Source of the DNA: a virus | DNA: 37,719 nucleotides | Strand: one strand, 5' to 3' | IMG/VR virus record: IMGVR_UViG_3300044616_001451 | Span: 1-37,719 of that record | Shown: positions 8,235 to 13,723 of the stretch, piece after piece | Numbering within the stretch: position 1 is the stretch's first letter | Layout: each line of letters opens with the position of its first letter | Translations under genes and position numbers: made by a program | The notes under the pieces: generated by a model | The model's input: the letters and a program-made list of their open reading frames with translations, nothing else | Databases searched by the model: none | Told to the model about the DNA's origin: nothing

Positions 8235-8671
8235 AGGTCTCTCTCATCAGGGGCAACAATGATCGGATTGTCTTTCTGCCCACCTATGTTTAACTTGACA
8301 GCCTCATTGAACCCATACATCGCGTTTAGCTCTTTTAAAGCCCCTGTCATGCCTTGTGAGTGGTTTTGGCGTCTAGCTATATCGGCTGCCTCTAACAATG
8401 CCTCAGCGGCCATCTGGCGAGTCCAAACAACGCCTTGCTCGGCTCTTGCCTTAAGTTCTTGTATCATAGCCGCGACGTTATCCTTTCGGGTTTCGTGCAA
8501 TGCTTTGACTCTTTGGGTGTTTTTGTTCGTTGTTTTTGTGTCGTAAGCATCACGATAAGCATCGACTTGCTTCATGCCACTTGCAACATTCCTAGCAAAC
8601 TTTTCTTGTTTTGGCGTGAGCTTCTTTTTCTTTGACTTAGATGGTTTTTTTTCATCCATAAAATCAACCAT
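8231..8671 (-). CDS. terS: terminase small subunit
   Basis: This 146-residue protein has a Lys-rich start, then LTPKQEKFARNVASGMKQV and DAYRDAY, the helix-turn-helix signature of the Terminase_2 small-subunit family that recognises the packaging site. A helical oligomerisation segment follows (MAAEALLEAADIARRQ). It is the first gene of the leftward late operon and overlaps the large subunit gene, the standard arrangement. The start could be the first Met or the Met four residues later (8659); both lie in the same frame. Confidence 0.88.
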   Translation of the reverse strand: MVDFMDEKKPSKSKKKKLTPKQEKFARNVASGMKQVDAYRDAYDTKTTNKNTQRVKALHETRKDNVAAMIQELKARAEQGVVWTRQMAAEALLEAADIARRQNHSQGMTGALKELNAMYGFNEAVKLNIGGQKDNPIIVAPDERDL

Positions 8672-8679
8672 GCGTTGTG

Positions 8680-8712
8680 CTTACGTTATTTTAACTTGTT
8701 CTTACTATATTG
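8680..8712. promoter_or_regulatory. probable divergent promoter pair between late and early operons
   Basis: The short gap holds TTACTATATTG, which reads as TACTAT or TATATT on the plus strand and TATAGT (8709-8704) on the minus strand. The -35 matches are weak on both sides (TTACGT on plus, TTGATT with a long spacer on minus). The two -10 elements overlap, so only one strand could be transcribed at a time. The minus promoter would drive the terminase-capsid operon. Confidence 0.4.
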
Positions 8713-8744
8713 CACCAACACCACAAACAATCAAGGAGAAATAC

Positions 8745-8822
8745 ATGTACGAGCAAACATTAGGCTTAGTCGTTGTTATCTTGCTGGGGTTTTTCTTATC
8801 ACTGAATCCTCTTTCAAGATAA
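8745..8822 (+). CDS. 25-residue single-membrane-span peptide
   Basis: An AAGGAG eight bases upstream supports this tiny frame. The product (MYEQTLGLVVVILLGFF then LSLNPLSR) is essentially one membrane helix with a short charged end on each side. It is the first gene of the rightward operon and is followed by a structured region instead of another gene. It may be an early membrane peptide or a leader peptide. No family is recognisable at this size. Confidence 0.6.
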   Translation: MYEQTLGLVVVILLGFFLSLNPLSR

Positions 8823-8837
8823 AGATTTTGAATAGAC

Positions 8838-8931
8838 TTCCCCTTAAGAACCAGCTAACGCTGGGTTTGTTTCATAGGGGACGCTCGCCGATAGGCTAAC
8901 GCCTATCTGCCGCTCCCCTAAATACCCCTAG
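8838..8931 (+). ncRNA. structured leader with competing hairpins
   Basis: The stretch holds two hairpins with the same C-TAAC-G loop: CCAGC/GCTGG (8851-8864) and GATAGGC/GCCTATC (8890-8907). TAGGGGA at 8875-8881 encloses the second through TCCCCTA at 8914-8920, but could also pair with TCCCCT at 8839-8844 or CCCCTA at 8925-8930. These pairings exclude each other, as in an attenuator or riboswitch expression platform. UAAC belongs to the UMAC tetraloops, which fold like GNRA loops. It lies downstream of the tiny membrane peptide gene; the rest of 8823-9093 holds no gene I can support. Confidence 0.45.
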
Positions 8932-9093
8932 GCGTATGTGTTTTTAAGAATATCTTAATGGTTATTCAACAATCAGGGTATTGAGATATTAAGTTTACGC
9001 GCGCAAGGCTTTGTAACAAACACAAACAGCACTGTCAAGTGAATAAAAACTACATCTTTTTACTTTGGGTTTTTCTTGTGGCTTTTTTATTAT

Positions 9094-9144
9094 GTGAAAT
9101 AATTTCACTTTTCTCTTGACAGATAGGAAATAGTTTCGTATAGT
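9094..9144 (+). promoter_or_regulatory. early promoter with two operator-like dyads
   Basis: TTGACA (9116-9121), a 17-bp spacer and TATAGT (9139-9144) make a near-consensus sigma70 promoter. A perfect dyad GTGAAATAATTTCAC (9094-9108) lies just upstream, and a related GGAAATAGTTTCG (9126-9138) fills the spacer. Their centres are 31 bp apart, about three helical turns. This fits repression by a dimeric phage repressor binding cooperatively. Confidence 0.85.
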
Positions 9145-9181
9145 AGGTTATCAAGACAACAACTAACACGGAGTAAAAACC

Positions 9182-9322
9182 ATGACTGCAAATCAATTTG
9201 TATCACTTTGCGAATCACTGACCATTTGTCCAGAAATTGCACTGGAAGACGAGCAAATACAAGAAGCCCTAACAAGTCGCGATGATGATCTTGTTAAGGA
9301 ATTATTAAAAGAGCTTTTTTAA
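9182..9322 (+). CDS. small acidic hypothetical protein (46 aa)
   Basis: This is the first gene after the strong early promoter. It begins MTANQFVSLCESLTICPEIA and ends DDLVKELLKELF, a small helical acidic protein. A CGGAG with AT-rich spacing precedes the ATG. The 5' leader (ACAACAACTAACACGGAG) is nearly repeated in front of the gene at 9717. No known family; acidic helical proteins of this size in early phage operons often act on host or defence proteins, but that is only a possibility. Confidence 0.7.
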   Translation: MTANQFVSLCESLTICPEIALEDEQIQEALTSRDDDLVKELLKELF

Positions 9323-9342
9323 CCAACAAAGGAAACCAAGCC

Positions 9343-9645
9343 ATGACCAACACAATAGCCAACACAATTTTTCAGCAACTGGGCGGCAATCGCTTTGTTG
9401 CTATGACGGGTGCCAAAAACTTTTTAGCCAGAGAAGATGCTTTGAGTTTCAGAATCGGTAGAAACAAAACCCGCTGTAACTACGTGAAAGTGATTTATGA
9501 CGCGGGCCTTGACCTCTACACGATGATGTTTGGCTACGTCTCCGCTAACAAGGGCCTAAAAGAACTTGAAAAGATCGACGGCCTTTATTTCGATGACCTA
9601 CAGCCAAAATTTACGGCTTTTACCGGCCTTTACACAAAACTTTAA
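9343..9645 (+). CDS. conserved phage/plasmid protein of unknown function
   Basis: This 100-residue protein follows the pattern of a widespread phage and plasmid family: IFQQLGGNRFVAMTGAKNF near the start, LSFRIGRNKTRCNYVKVIYD in the middle, and DDLQPKFTAFTGLYTKL at the end. The family is common among early or accessory genes; I know of no established function. It has an AAAGGA upstream of the ATG and is followed by an intrinsic terminator. Length agrees with the family, so the gene looks intact. Confidence 0.75.
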   Translation: MTNTIANTIFQQLGGNRFVAMTGAKNFLAREDALSFRIGRNKTRCNYVKVIYDAGLDLYTMMFGYVSANKGLKELEKIDGLYFDDLQPKFTAFTGLYTKL

Positions 9646-9651
9646 TCCGCA

Positions 9652-9683
9652 AAGGGTGGGGACTTATTGTCCCCTTCCTTTTT
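9652..9683 (+). terminator. intrinsic terminator or attenuator inside the early operon
   Basis: GGGGAC (9658-9663), a TTATT loop, and GTCCCC (9669-9674), followed by TTCCTTTTT. The stem may be extended by outer AAGG/CCTT. It is followed by further genes on the same strand, with no clear promoter before the next one, so it would reduce rather than stop downstream expression. Confidence 0.75.
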
Positions 9684-9716
9684 AACAAACACAACAACCA
9701 ACACGGAGTAAAAACT

Positions 9717-9962
9717 ATGACAGACTTTAAACCTTACCCCATAAAAGAAGCCCTAGAAATCATAAAAAACGCAAAAAGCGTTTATGTTTTAAGTCAAATT
9801 TCATTTAAAAAACCAAGCCCAGAAAACAAGTTACGCCAGTATTCGTACTGTGTTGCCCTATCCAAAAAGGACAAAGCTGAAATGATCAAAAAGTTTTCCG
9901 ATTGGAGAGAGGACCTAACAATGGACCTTGAAATAGACGGCGAAGAAATCTGTATCGGATAA
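9717..9962 (+). CDS. hypothetical early protein (81 aa)
   Basis: I do not recognise this soluble protein. It begins MTDFKPYPIKEALEIIKNA, has a central SQISFKKPSPENKLRQYSY and an acidic end (DLEIDGEEICIG). CGGAG precedes the ATG, in a leader almost identical to that of the gene at 9182. Together with position after an attenuator this suggests a duplicated expression unit. No motif indicates function. Confidence 0.65.
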   Translation: MTDFKPYPIKEALEIIKNAKSVYVLSQISFKKPSPENKLRQYSYCVALSKKDKAEMIKKFSDWREDLTMDLEIDGEEICIG

Positions 9963-9995
9963 AAAATTTAATTATCACTCAAAGGAGTAATTACC

Positions 9996-10181
9996 ATGAT
10001 TGAAATCAACAAACACATAGAGTGGCTTGTATCTAAGTATTTTCCAGATGCGGTAAACCCAAACGATATAATCTCCCTTGAAAAAGAGAAGTTTATACGG
10101 GTTTTGAACTCTGTTTTTTATTACACAAAAAGCATGGAACAAATGGAAGAATTAAACAATCCCAAAGCCTTGTACCAATAG
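9996..10181 (+). CDS. small protein, paralogue of the gene at 10418
   Basis: This 61-residue protein has an AAAGGAG site nine bases before the ATG. Its segment WLVSKYFPDAVNPNDIISLE aligns with FLVSLFFPENVDSDEIIHIK in the product of 10418-10636, and both continue with a helix ending in a Tyr-rich patch. The pair therefore looks like a gene duplication with one different gene inserted between. Function unknown. Confidence 0.65.
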   Translation: MIEINKHIEWLVSKYFPDAVNPNDIISLEKEKFIRVLNSVFYYTKSMEQMEELNNPKALYQ

Positions 10182-10203
10182 AAATTGAAAAAGGAGAATA
10201 ACC

Positions 10204-10398
10204 ATGAACACCAAAATCATCCTACGAATCATCAGAGGCAAGCGCGGTGGATACGTTCCTGCCTATATCGTGAAGTCACAAGGCAAAACGCTGTTTACCA
10301 AAATGGAGCGCGTGGAATTTATCAGCAAACAAGCCGCGAAATACTTCGGACAATACACCGTGAAAGAAGCCCTACAAATCGGATACCTTCCCGTTTAA
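10204..10398 (+). CDS. small basic hypothetical protein (64 aa)
   Basis: An AAGGAG precedes ATG 10204. The product is basic and beta-like at first (MNTKIILRIIRGKRGGYVPA) with AYIVKSQGKTLFTKMERVE and a short helical end. An overlapping longer frame (10185-10421) reads as low-quality, His/Gln/Arg-rich sequence and has no ribosome binding site, so this frame is preferred. No family recognised. Confidence 0.65.
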   Translation: MNTKIILRIIRGKRGGYVPAYIVKSQGKTLFTKMERVEFISKQAAKYFGQYTVKEALQIGYLPV

Positions 10399-10417
10399 CC
10401 CTAACGAAAGAATCGCC

Positions 10418-10636
10418 ATGACTGATAAAGAAAAAATAATCTCAGATAAAGAATTTCTTGTTTCTTTGTTTTTTCCTGAAAACGTTGATTCCGATGAAAT
10501 AATCCATATCAAAAGGGAAACATTGATTGATTTTACTGGCGTTGCGTTGCGCTATTCTCGAGCTATCCAAAATTGCACGAAGGCACAAAGACAAGATCCA
10601 GAATTTAAAAAATGCCTTGCTGTATATTGTGTATAG
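10418..10636 (+). CDS. small protein, paralogue of the gene at 9996
   Basis: This 72-residue protein shares the LVSxxFPxxVxxxxII core and following helix with the product of 9996-10181, but has a longer N-terminus (MTDKEKIISDKE) and ends with Cys-containing AVYCV. It stops exactly where the next operator and promoter begin. Its start has a weak Shine-Dalgarno site (GAAAG). Function unknown. Confidence 0.6.
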   Translation: MTDKEKIISDKEFLVSLFFPENVDSDEIIHIKRETLIDFTGVALRYSRAIQNCTKAQRQDPEFKKCLAVYCV

Positions 10637-10677
10637 TGAAATTATTTCTTGACAACACGAAACCGTTACGCTATTGT
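10636..10677 (+). promoter_or_regulatory. second early promoter with operator dyads
   Basis: TTGACA (10649-10654), 17 bp, TATTGT (10672-10677). GTGAAATTATTTC (10636-10648) abuts the -35 and CGAAACCGTTACG (10658-10670) lies in the spacer, centres 22 bp apart or about two turns. These match the dyads at the 9.1-kb promoter and at 12928, so they are probably read by the same protein. Confidence 0.8.
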
Positions 10678-10710
10678 GTGTGTAAGATACAAACATGAGA
10701 GGTGAGTGAG

Positions 10711-10902
10711 ATGAATGATAAAAAGTCTTTCCTTGAAGAACTTGACGATGTTCTAAGAGAAAGCCTTGTGGAATGTGAAAAAGAGTATGGCAAAAAAGCC
10801 ACAAAACAAGAGATGACACTTATTTTGCTAGTGTTTTCTTTCATCTTAGCGGCGATAGGCACGGGATTTTTTATGCTTTTTCAATACTTTTTTATAGGCT
10901 GA
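10711..10902 (+). CDS. small single-span membrane protein (63 aa)
   Basis: An acidic and charged N-terminal half (DKKSFLEELDDVLRESLVE) precedes one strong membrane helix (LILLVFSFILAAIGTGFFML) at the C-terminus, so a cytoplasmic domain would be anchored to the inner membrane. I chose ATG 10711 over the in-frame GTG 10702 because the leader AGGTGAGTGAG provides the ribosome site. The same leader recurs before the next gene. Function unknown. Confidence 0.65.
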   Translation: MNDKKSFLEELDDVLRESLVECEKEYGKKATKQEMTLILLVFSFILAAIGTGFFMLFQYFFIG

Positions 10903-10912
10903 GGTGAGTGAG

Positions 10913-11107
10913 ATGAATTGTCGTTTTTGCAATGCAGAGGAAAAACACATTGGAAAGAGCATGGACGGCCCCGTGTGTAACCGCTGCTTTAGATACCAAG
11001 ATATTGACCCAGAAAAGCCAGCGTTTCCTTTAGGAAAGGTCCTAAGCATTGATCGTATGAGGGAAATTTGGGCACAAAAAGATAAAGAGAGGAAGCCAAA
11101 TAAATGA
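10913..11107 (+). CDS. small zinc-ribbon-like protein (64 aa)
   Basis: The product has two CxxC pairs: CRFC near residue 3 and CNRC near residue 23, spaced as in a zinc ribbon or treble-clef knuckle. The rest is charged and helical (IDRMREIWAQKDKERK). The start ATG 10913 is preferred to GTG 10904 because the leader AGGTGAGTGAG repeats that of the upstream gene. Four cysteines imply metal binding and possibly nucleic-acid or protein contact. It overlaps the HTH gene by 4 bp. Confidence 0.7.
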   Translation: MNCRFCNAEEKHIGKSMDGPVCNRCFRYQDIDPEKPAFPLGKVLSIDRMREIWAQKDKERKPNK

Positions 11108-11286
11108 CCAAAGAAGAATTTAGAGCCGCCCGATTATCTTTAGGACTAAGCCAGGCAGAACTTGCTGAGGCACTAGGAAAATCAACACCGCGCATGATTG
11201 TTCACTATGAGGCGGGAACAGTTAAGGTTCCAAAAAGCGTTAAACTGATGATGGATAAGATTTTAAAGGAAGAAAGCGATGACTGA
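11104..11286 (+). CDS. XRE-type helix-turn-helix regulator (60 aa)
   Basis: The 60-residue protein is almost only a DNA-binding domain: FRAARLSLGLSQAELAEALG, then KSTPRMIVHYEAGTVKVPKS and a short helix. This is the classic Cro/CI-like HTH. It is in the early rightward operon, coupled by ATGA to the zinc-ribbon gene, as expected for a Cro-like protein. The GTGAAA..TTTCAC dyads at 9094, 9126, 10636 and 12928 are possible targets. Not enough residues remain for a multimerisation or cleavage domain like CI. Confidence 0.85.
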   Translation: MTKEEFRAARLSLGLSQAELAEALGKSTPRMIVHYEAGTVKVPKSVKLMMDKILKEESDD

Positions 11287-11563
11287 AGACAATAAAACAA
11301 TGCGTTATTTGGTGATCAATTACCATAGATGGGCTGATGTAAAATATTATGATCTTGATGGGCAAACTACCATGGCAGAAAATAACACAATATTCCGCCA
11401 AGATAAAGAAACCATGGAGAATTGCGATGGTTTTTGTCCTGTGTTTAGTTGCCTAGAGACAGCAAAAAAGCATTTCCCCCATAGCCCTATATGGGAAATT
11501 TTAATCACTGGAATTAAAAGTGGAGCAAGCCATTACAACCCCGGGGAGAAACCCAATGACTGA
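11279..11563 (+). CDS. hypothetical protein (94 aa)
   Basis: I do not recognise this 94-residue soluble protein. It contains aromatic-rich YLVINYHRWADVKYYDLDG, two Cys pairs around DGFCPVFSCLE, and a Gly/Pro tail. It overlaps the HTH gene by 8 bp and the next gene by 8 bp, so it is part of a tightly coupled early cluster. No membrane segment or catalytic motif. Confidence 0.6.
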   Translation: MTEDNKTMRYLVINYHRWADVKYYDLDGQTTMAENNTIFRQDKETMENCDGFCPVFSCLETAKKHFPHSPIWEILITGIKSGASHYNPGEKPND

Positions 11564-11738
11564 TATGACATCTGAACAACGAGAAGCATTTGAGGAACAG
11601 GCCAACCGAGAACACCCGCGGTTTGATTATCGGATTGTATATGAGCGCCGGGGAGGATGGATAATAAAAATTACAGATAAAAAAACAGGACAAGTTTGGG
11701 GCTCTCAACTGGCTTGCCTTAATATCCAAAAAAACTAA
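11556..11738 (+). CDS. hypothetical protein (60 aa)
   Basis: The start ATG 11556 follows GGGGAGAAACCC, a good ribosome site; a longer in-frame form from 11520 lacks one. The product is short and charged (TSEQREAFEEQANREHPRFD), with a beta hairpin-like end IVYERRGGWIIKITDKKTG. It could be a small binding protein. No known family. Confidence 0.55.
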   Translation: MTDMTSEQREAFEEQANREHPRFDYRIVYERRGGWIIKITDKKTGQVWGSQLACLNIQKN

Positions 11739-11750
11739 AGGAGAAAATCA

Positions 11751-12056
11751 ATGATTAAAACCCAAACTACTATCAAACAAAAATACGACAGAATTATTGG
11801 CGGAGTACCCGAAGAAGCGGAGGAAAAATTCCCATGGTTAAAAACAGCTACGTTTCATTCAGCAATTATCAACATAACTGCAGACGAACTTCAATGGAGA
11901 TTTGGCGTTTGGGAAGATGGCGTTTGGGAAGATGGCATTTGGGAAGATGGCGTTTGGAGGGGCGGCACATGGCTACAAGGAGTAATGTGGTCCAACGTCA
12001 GAAGTGACTTCGTCAAAATTATTCAAAAAAACGGAACGCTAGAGGAGGCTGAATAA
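11751..12056 (+). CDS. protein with W-x-D-G-V/I tandem repeats
   Basis: This 101-residue protein has a helical N-terminus and, at residues 51-80, Trp repeats every five residues (VWEDGVWEDGIWEDG, then VWRGGTWLQG). Such repeats are relatives of pentapeptide repeats and are common in phage and bacterial accessory proteins; they probably form a beta helix. The DNA shows a 15-bp tandem repeat at 11904-11958, so copy number may vary by slippage. An AAAGGAG precedes the ATG. Function unknown. Confidence 0.7.
   Translation: MIKTQTTIKQKYDRIIGGVPEEAEEKFPWLKTATFHSAIINITADELQWRFGVWEDGVWEDGIWEDGVWRGGTWLQGVMWSNVRSDFVKIIQKNGTLEEAE
11904..11958 (+). repeat. 15-bp tandem repeat inside the Trp-repeat gene
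   Basis: About 3.6 copies of GGCGTTTGGGAAGAT; the third differs at one base. Each copy codes for one five-residue W-E-D-G-V/I unit, so gain or loss of a copy keeps the reading frame. Confidence 0.9.
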
Positions 12057-12058
12057 CC

Positions 12059-12292
12059 ATGATTAACACCATCTACATCCAAAAACTACGCGACCTTGGC
12101 TTCTATAGCCTTTGCATGGACCAAATGGAAAAAGCCGGACATAAGGCCCTCTTTGTAAATGAGAAAGGCCGTCCTTCCGCCGTAACGCTGGCAGAGTGCA
12201 AGGTGGAGATCAAGAATATCAATCATGACCTGATGATGCTTAAAGCGTCCATGCCGCGTGAATGGACAGAACACTACAAAATCGTATCGTGA
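12059..12292 (+). CDS. hypothetical protein (77 aa)
   Basis: A soluble protein with SLCMDQMEKAGHKALFVNEK, then a coiled-coil-like segment VKIKNINHDLMM-type near the end. It has GGAGG upstream of its ATG and begins two bases after the Trp-repeat gene stops. I know no family. The following gene starts 7 bp later. Confidence 0.6.
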   Translation: MINTIYIQKLRDLGFYSLCMDQMEKAGHKALFVNEKGRPSAVTLAECKVEIKNINHDLMMLKASMPREWTEHYKIVS

Positions 12293-12299
12293 GGGAAAA

Positions 12300-12521
12300 A
12301 TGGACAACAAAGAACATCTTAAAAAAGCCCTGTTTTTGACAAGCTACTTCTTAAAAAACATAGGAAACTTTTTCTTGATAATCCTTTTGCCCATCTTGGC
12401 ATTGTATTATATCGCCGGCATGACCGAAGACGCAGACAAAATTATCAAAGTTTTGGCGTTTCCGATCCTGTGCCATGCTCTCAGGTTTTTCTGTAACCGC
12501 ACCTTTAATCAATTATCGTGA
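12300..12521 (+). CDS. membrane protein (73 aa)
   Basis: ATG 12300 follows TATCGTGAGGGAAAA, a leader repeated before the next gene. The protein has one clear membrane helix (NFFLIILLPILALYYIAG) and a second hydrophobic segment (VLAFPILCHALRFF). An in-frame start at 12258 lies inside the previous gene and lacks a ribosome site. It is one of four small membrane proteins in this operon. Function unknown. Confidence 0.6.
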   Translation: MDNKEHLKKALFLTSYFLKNIGNFFLIILLPILALYYIAGMTEDADKIIKVLAFPILCHALRFFCNRTFNQLS

Positions 12522-12528
12522 GGGAAAT

Positions 12529-12789
12529 ATGAAACCATGCCTATACATTTCCCTGGCCCTTATAGCCTCCTCAGCCCTTCTTGGGTACGTCAAGTATCAT
12601 GATGACCTAACATTATCCTGGTCCGTTGTCATGGCCCCCGTATGGCTTCCTGTGGCCGTGCTGGGATTGTTCATTGCCTTGGTGTCCCTATGGGAATCCA
12701 TTTATTTTTCCTTGCAAAAGCGGCGCGCCTATAAACGGAAAAAACAAAAAGAGCAGGAACAATACAAAACCTATTCGATCTTGGATTAA
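12529..12789 (+). CDS. two-span membrane protein (86 aa)
   Basis: The start ATG 12529 follows TATCGTGAGGGAAAT, the same leader as the gene before. Two hydrophobic segments (YISLALIASSALLGYV and VVMAPVWLPVAVLGLFIALV) are followed by a very basic C-terminal tail (QKRRAYKRKKQKEQ) that would stay in the cytoplasm. The N-terminal segment could also act as an uncleaved signal. Role unknown; membrane-remodelling or exclusion functions are possible. Confidence 0.65.
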   Translation: MKPCLYISLALIASSALLGYVKYHDDLTLSWSVVMAPVWLPVAVLGLFIALVSLWESIYFSLQKRRAYKRKKQKEQEQYKTYSILD

Positions 12790-12793
12790 AACC

Positions 12794-12925
12794 ATGCAAT
12801 ACGAAATCTACACCCTGATTTACCTTCTCAAAGGCGCAATCCTTAAATCTATGATAGGCAAACCCCTTCCCGCAGCCGTAGGGCCCTTAGTCTTAAAACT
12901 AAAAAATGAATTAGAAAAACAATAA
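12794..12925 (+). CDS. small hypothetical protein (43 aa)
   Basis: A short frame begins with ATG 12794, four bases after the previous stop. The product (MQYEIYTLIYLLKGAILKSM then IGKPLPAAVGPLVLKLKNEL) is hydrophobic at the N-terminus and amphipathic after that. No clear Shine-Dalgarno site is visible apart from coupling to the previous gene. It ends just before the next operator. Confidence 0.5.
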   Translation: MQYEIYTLIYLLKGAILKSMIGKPLPAAVGPLVLKLKNELEKQ

Positions 12926-12927
12926 AA

Positions 12928-12984
12928 TGTGAAACCGTTTCTTAATCTTTGTTCTGTATGGTGCATATACCAACCAACAAAGGA
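12928..12984 (+). promoter_or_regulatory. promoter-leader cassette with operator
   Basis: GTGAAACCGTTTC (12928-12940) matches the early-operon dyads. A -10 TATGGT (12956-12961) is followed by GCATATACC and AACCAACAAAGGAG, the leader cassette also found at 19.9 and 23.1 kb. The -35 is poor (ACCGTT) and overlaps the dyad. It would drive the following two-span membrane protein gene. Confidence 0.65.
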
Positions 12985-12990
12985 GTTACC

Positions 12991-13290
12991 ATGTTACCGT
13001 TTCAATACCTCTTTATCGCCGCCGCCGTCATGTGGGCACTGTCTCAAATGATCCCCGTTAATCACATCCAAATCAAAATGCAGAGCACGTCTGCCTTGAT
13101 TATGATGATGATCGGCATGACCATCACAGGTGTGGTTACAATCCCTCAATTCGAGCCAGAGAAGCCCCTGCACTATTCAGAGCCGCAACAAGCCCTGTTA
13201 AGGGATAGGGACATCCCCAAGGCCGCTAAAATGGATACGTTTGGCCCTGATGACCTGGATCGCGACATTCAACGCTTAAGGAAGTACTAA
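12991..13290 (+). CDS. membrane protein (99 aa)
   Basis: ATG 12991 follows AAAGGAGTTACC. The protein has two hydrophobic helices (FQYLFIAAAVMWALSQMI and ALIMMMIGMTITGVVTI) and then about 50 polar residues with Pro and charged amino acids (FEPEKPLHYSEPQQ, GPDDLDRDIQRLRKY). It has its own promoter-leader cassette. It is the last gene of the rightward early operon and converges on a minus-strand operon. Function unknown. Confidence 0.65.
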   Translation: MLPFQYLFIAAAVMWALSQMIPVNHIQIKMQSTSALIMMMIGMTITGVVTIPQFEPEKPLHYSEPQQALLRDRDIPKAAKMDTFGPDDLDRDIQRLRKY

Positions 13291-13399
13291 AAAAACGGGC
13301 GCACAGAGGGGAGTAGGCAACTGTGCGCCCTATTGCTTTGTCCACAATCTCCAACAAAGCGAGCATGACCCGCCGGTTTGTTGGAGGTTTTTCAGTCAT
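13226..13399 (-). CDS. possible truncated gene running through a terminator
   Basis: The ATG at 13399-13397 overlaps the TGA of the upstream gene in an ATGA. The first 35 residues look coding (MTEKPPTNRRVMLALLEIVD), similar in start to the MNKPPT gene at 13883. The frame then runs through the terminator hairpin and the end of the convergent gene, and its last 20 residues look random. The 3' end of the gene was probably lost and replaced by the terminator. Confidence 0.35.
   Translation of the reverse strand: MTEKPPTNRRVMLALLEIVDKAIGRTVAYSPLCARFFSTSLSVECRDPGHQGQTYPF
13289..13330 (-). terminator. strong rho-independent terminator of the leftward accessory operon
   Basis: GGGCGCACAG (13297-13306) and CTGTGCGCCC (13321-13330) form a perfect 10-bp stem with a 14-base loop. 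On the minus strand it is followed by a G and seven T. On the plus strand no T-run follows, so it stops mainly the leftward transcripts. Confidence 0.9.
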
Positions 13400-13590
13400 T
13401 TTGTCACCTTTATTGAATTAAATTTATCAACAAAATCATTGATATTATCTTTTTGATTCAAGGAAAATTCGTCTATGATTCTATAAGCAAATGTCACAAT
13501 CTGCATATAATCAACCTGAATAAAATGCTCAGGTGGTCCAAATTCTTCTTCAATCAGTTTTTCAATTCTTTCTTGGTATTTTGTTTCCAT
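13396..13590 (-). CDS. small helical protein, paralogue of the next gene upstream
   Basis: The start Met at 13590 follows AGAGGAAGAAG; a frame from 13608 is longer but lies inside the preceding gene. This 64-residue protein (KYQERIEKLIEEEFGPPEHF and FAYRIIDEF) aligns with the product of 13562-13723 (HKYERISKVIKETFGDDYEN and LCYAVLEEF). The two overlap by 29 bp and look like a tandem duplication. Function unknown. Confidence 0.65.
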   Translation of the reverse strand: METKYQERIEKLIEEEFGPPEHFIQVDYMQIVTFAYRIIDEFSLNQKDNINDFVDKFNSIKVTK

Positions 13591-13723
13591 CTTCTTCCTC
13601 TTTTTCAAACTCCTCTAAAACCGCATAACACAAATGTACAAGATTCCCATGGTCAAGGTTCTCATAATCATCACCAAAGGTTTCCTTGATAACCTTTGAG
13701 ATTCTTTCGTATTTATGCGTCAT
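13562..13723 (-). CDS. small helical protein, first of a tandem pair
   Basis: ATG 13723-13721 is preceded by AAAGGAGGACAAAAGCC, a strong site, and overlaps the TGA of the gene before in an ATGA. The 53 residues begin MTHKYERISKVIKETFGDDY and end EEFEKEEEDGNKIPRKN. The KYERI..I-E-FG..EF pattern is shared with the gene at 13396-13590. Function unknown. Confidence 0.65.
   Translation of the reverse strand: MTHKYERISKVIKETFGDDYENLDHGNLVHLCYAVLEEFEKEEEDGNKIPRKN

Noticed and set aside
10185-10421. 78-residue frame overlapping the gene at 10204
   Set aside because: Low-quality His/Arg/Gln composition, no ribosome site, and the 10204 frame has a strong one.
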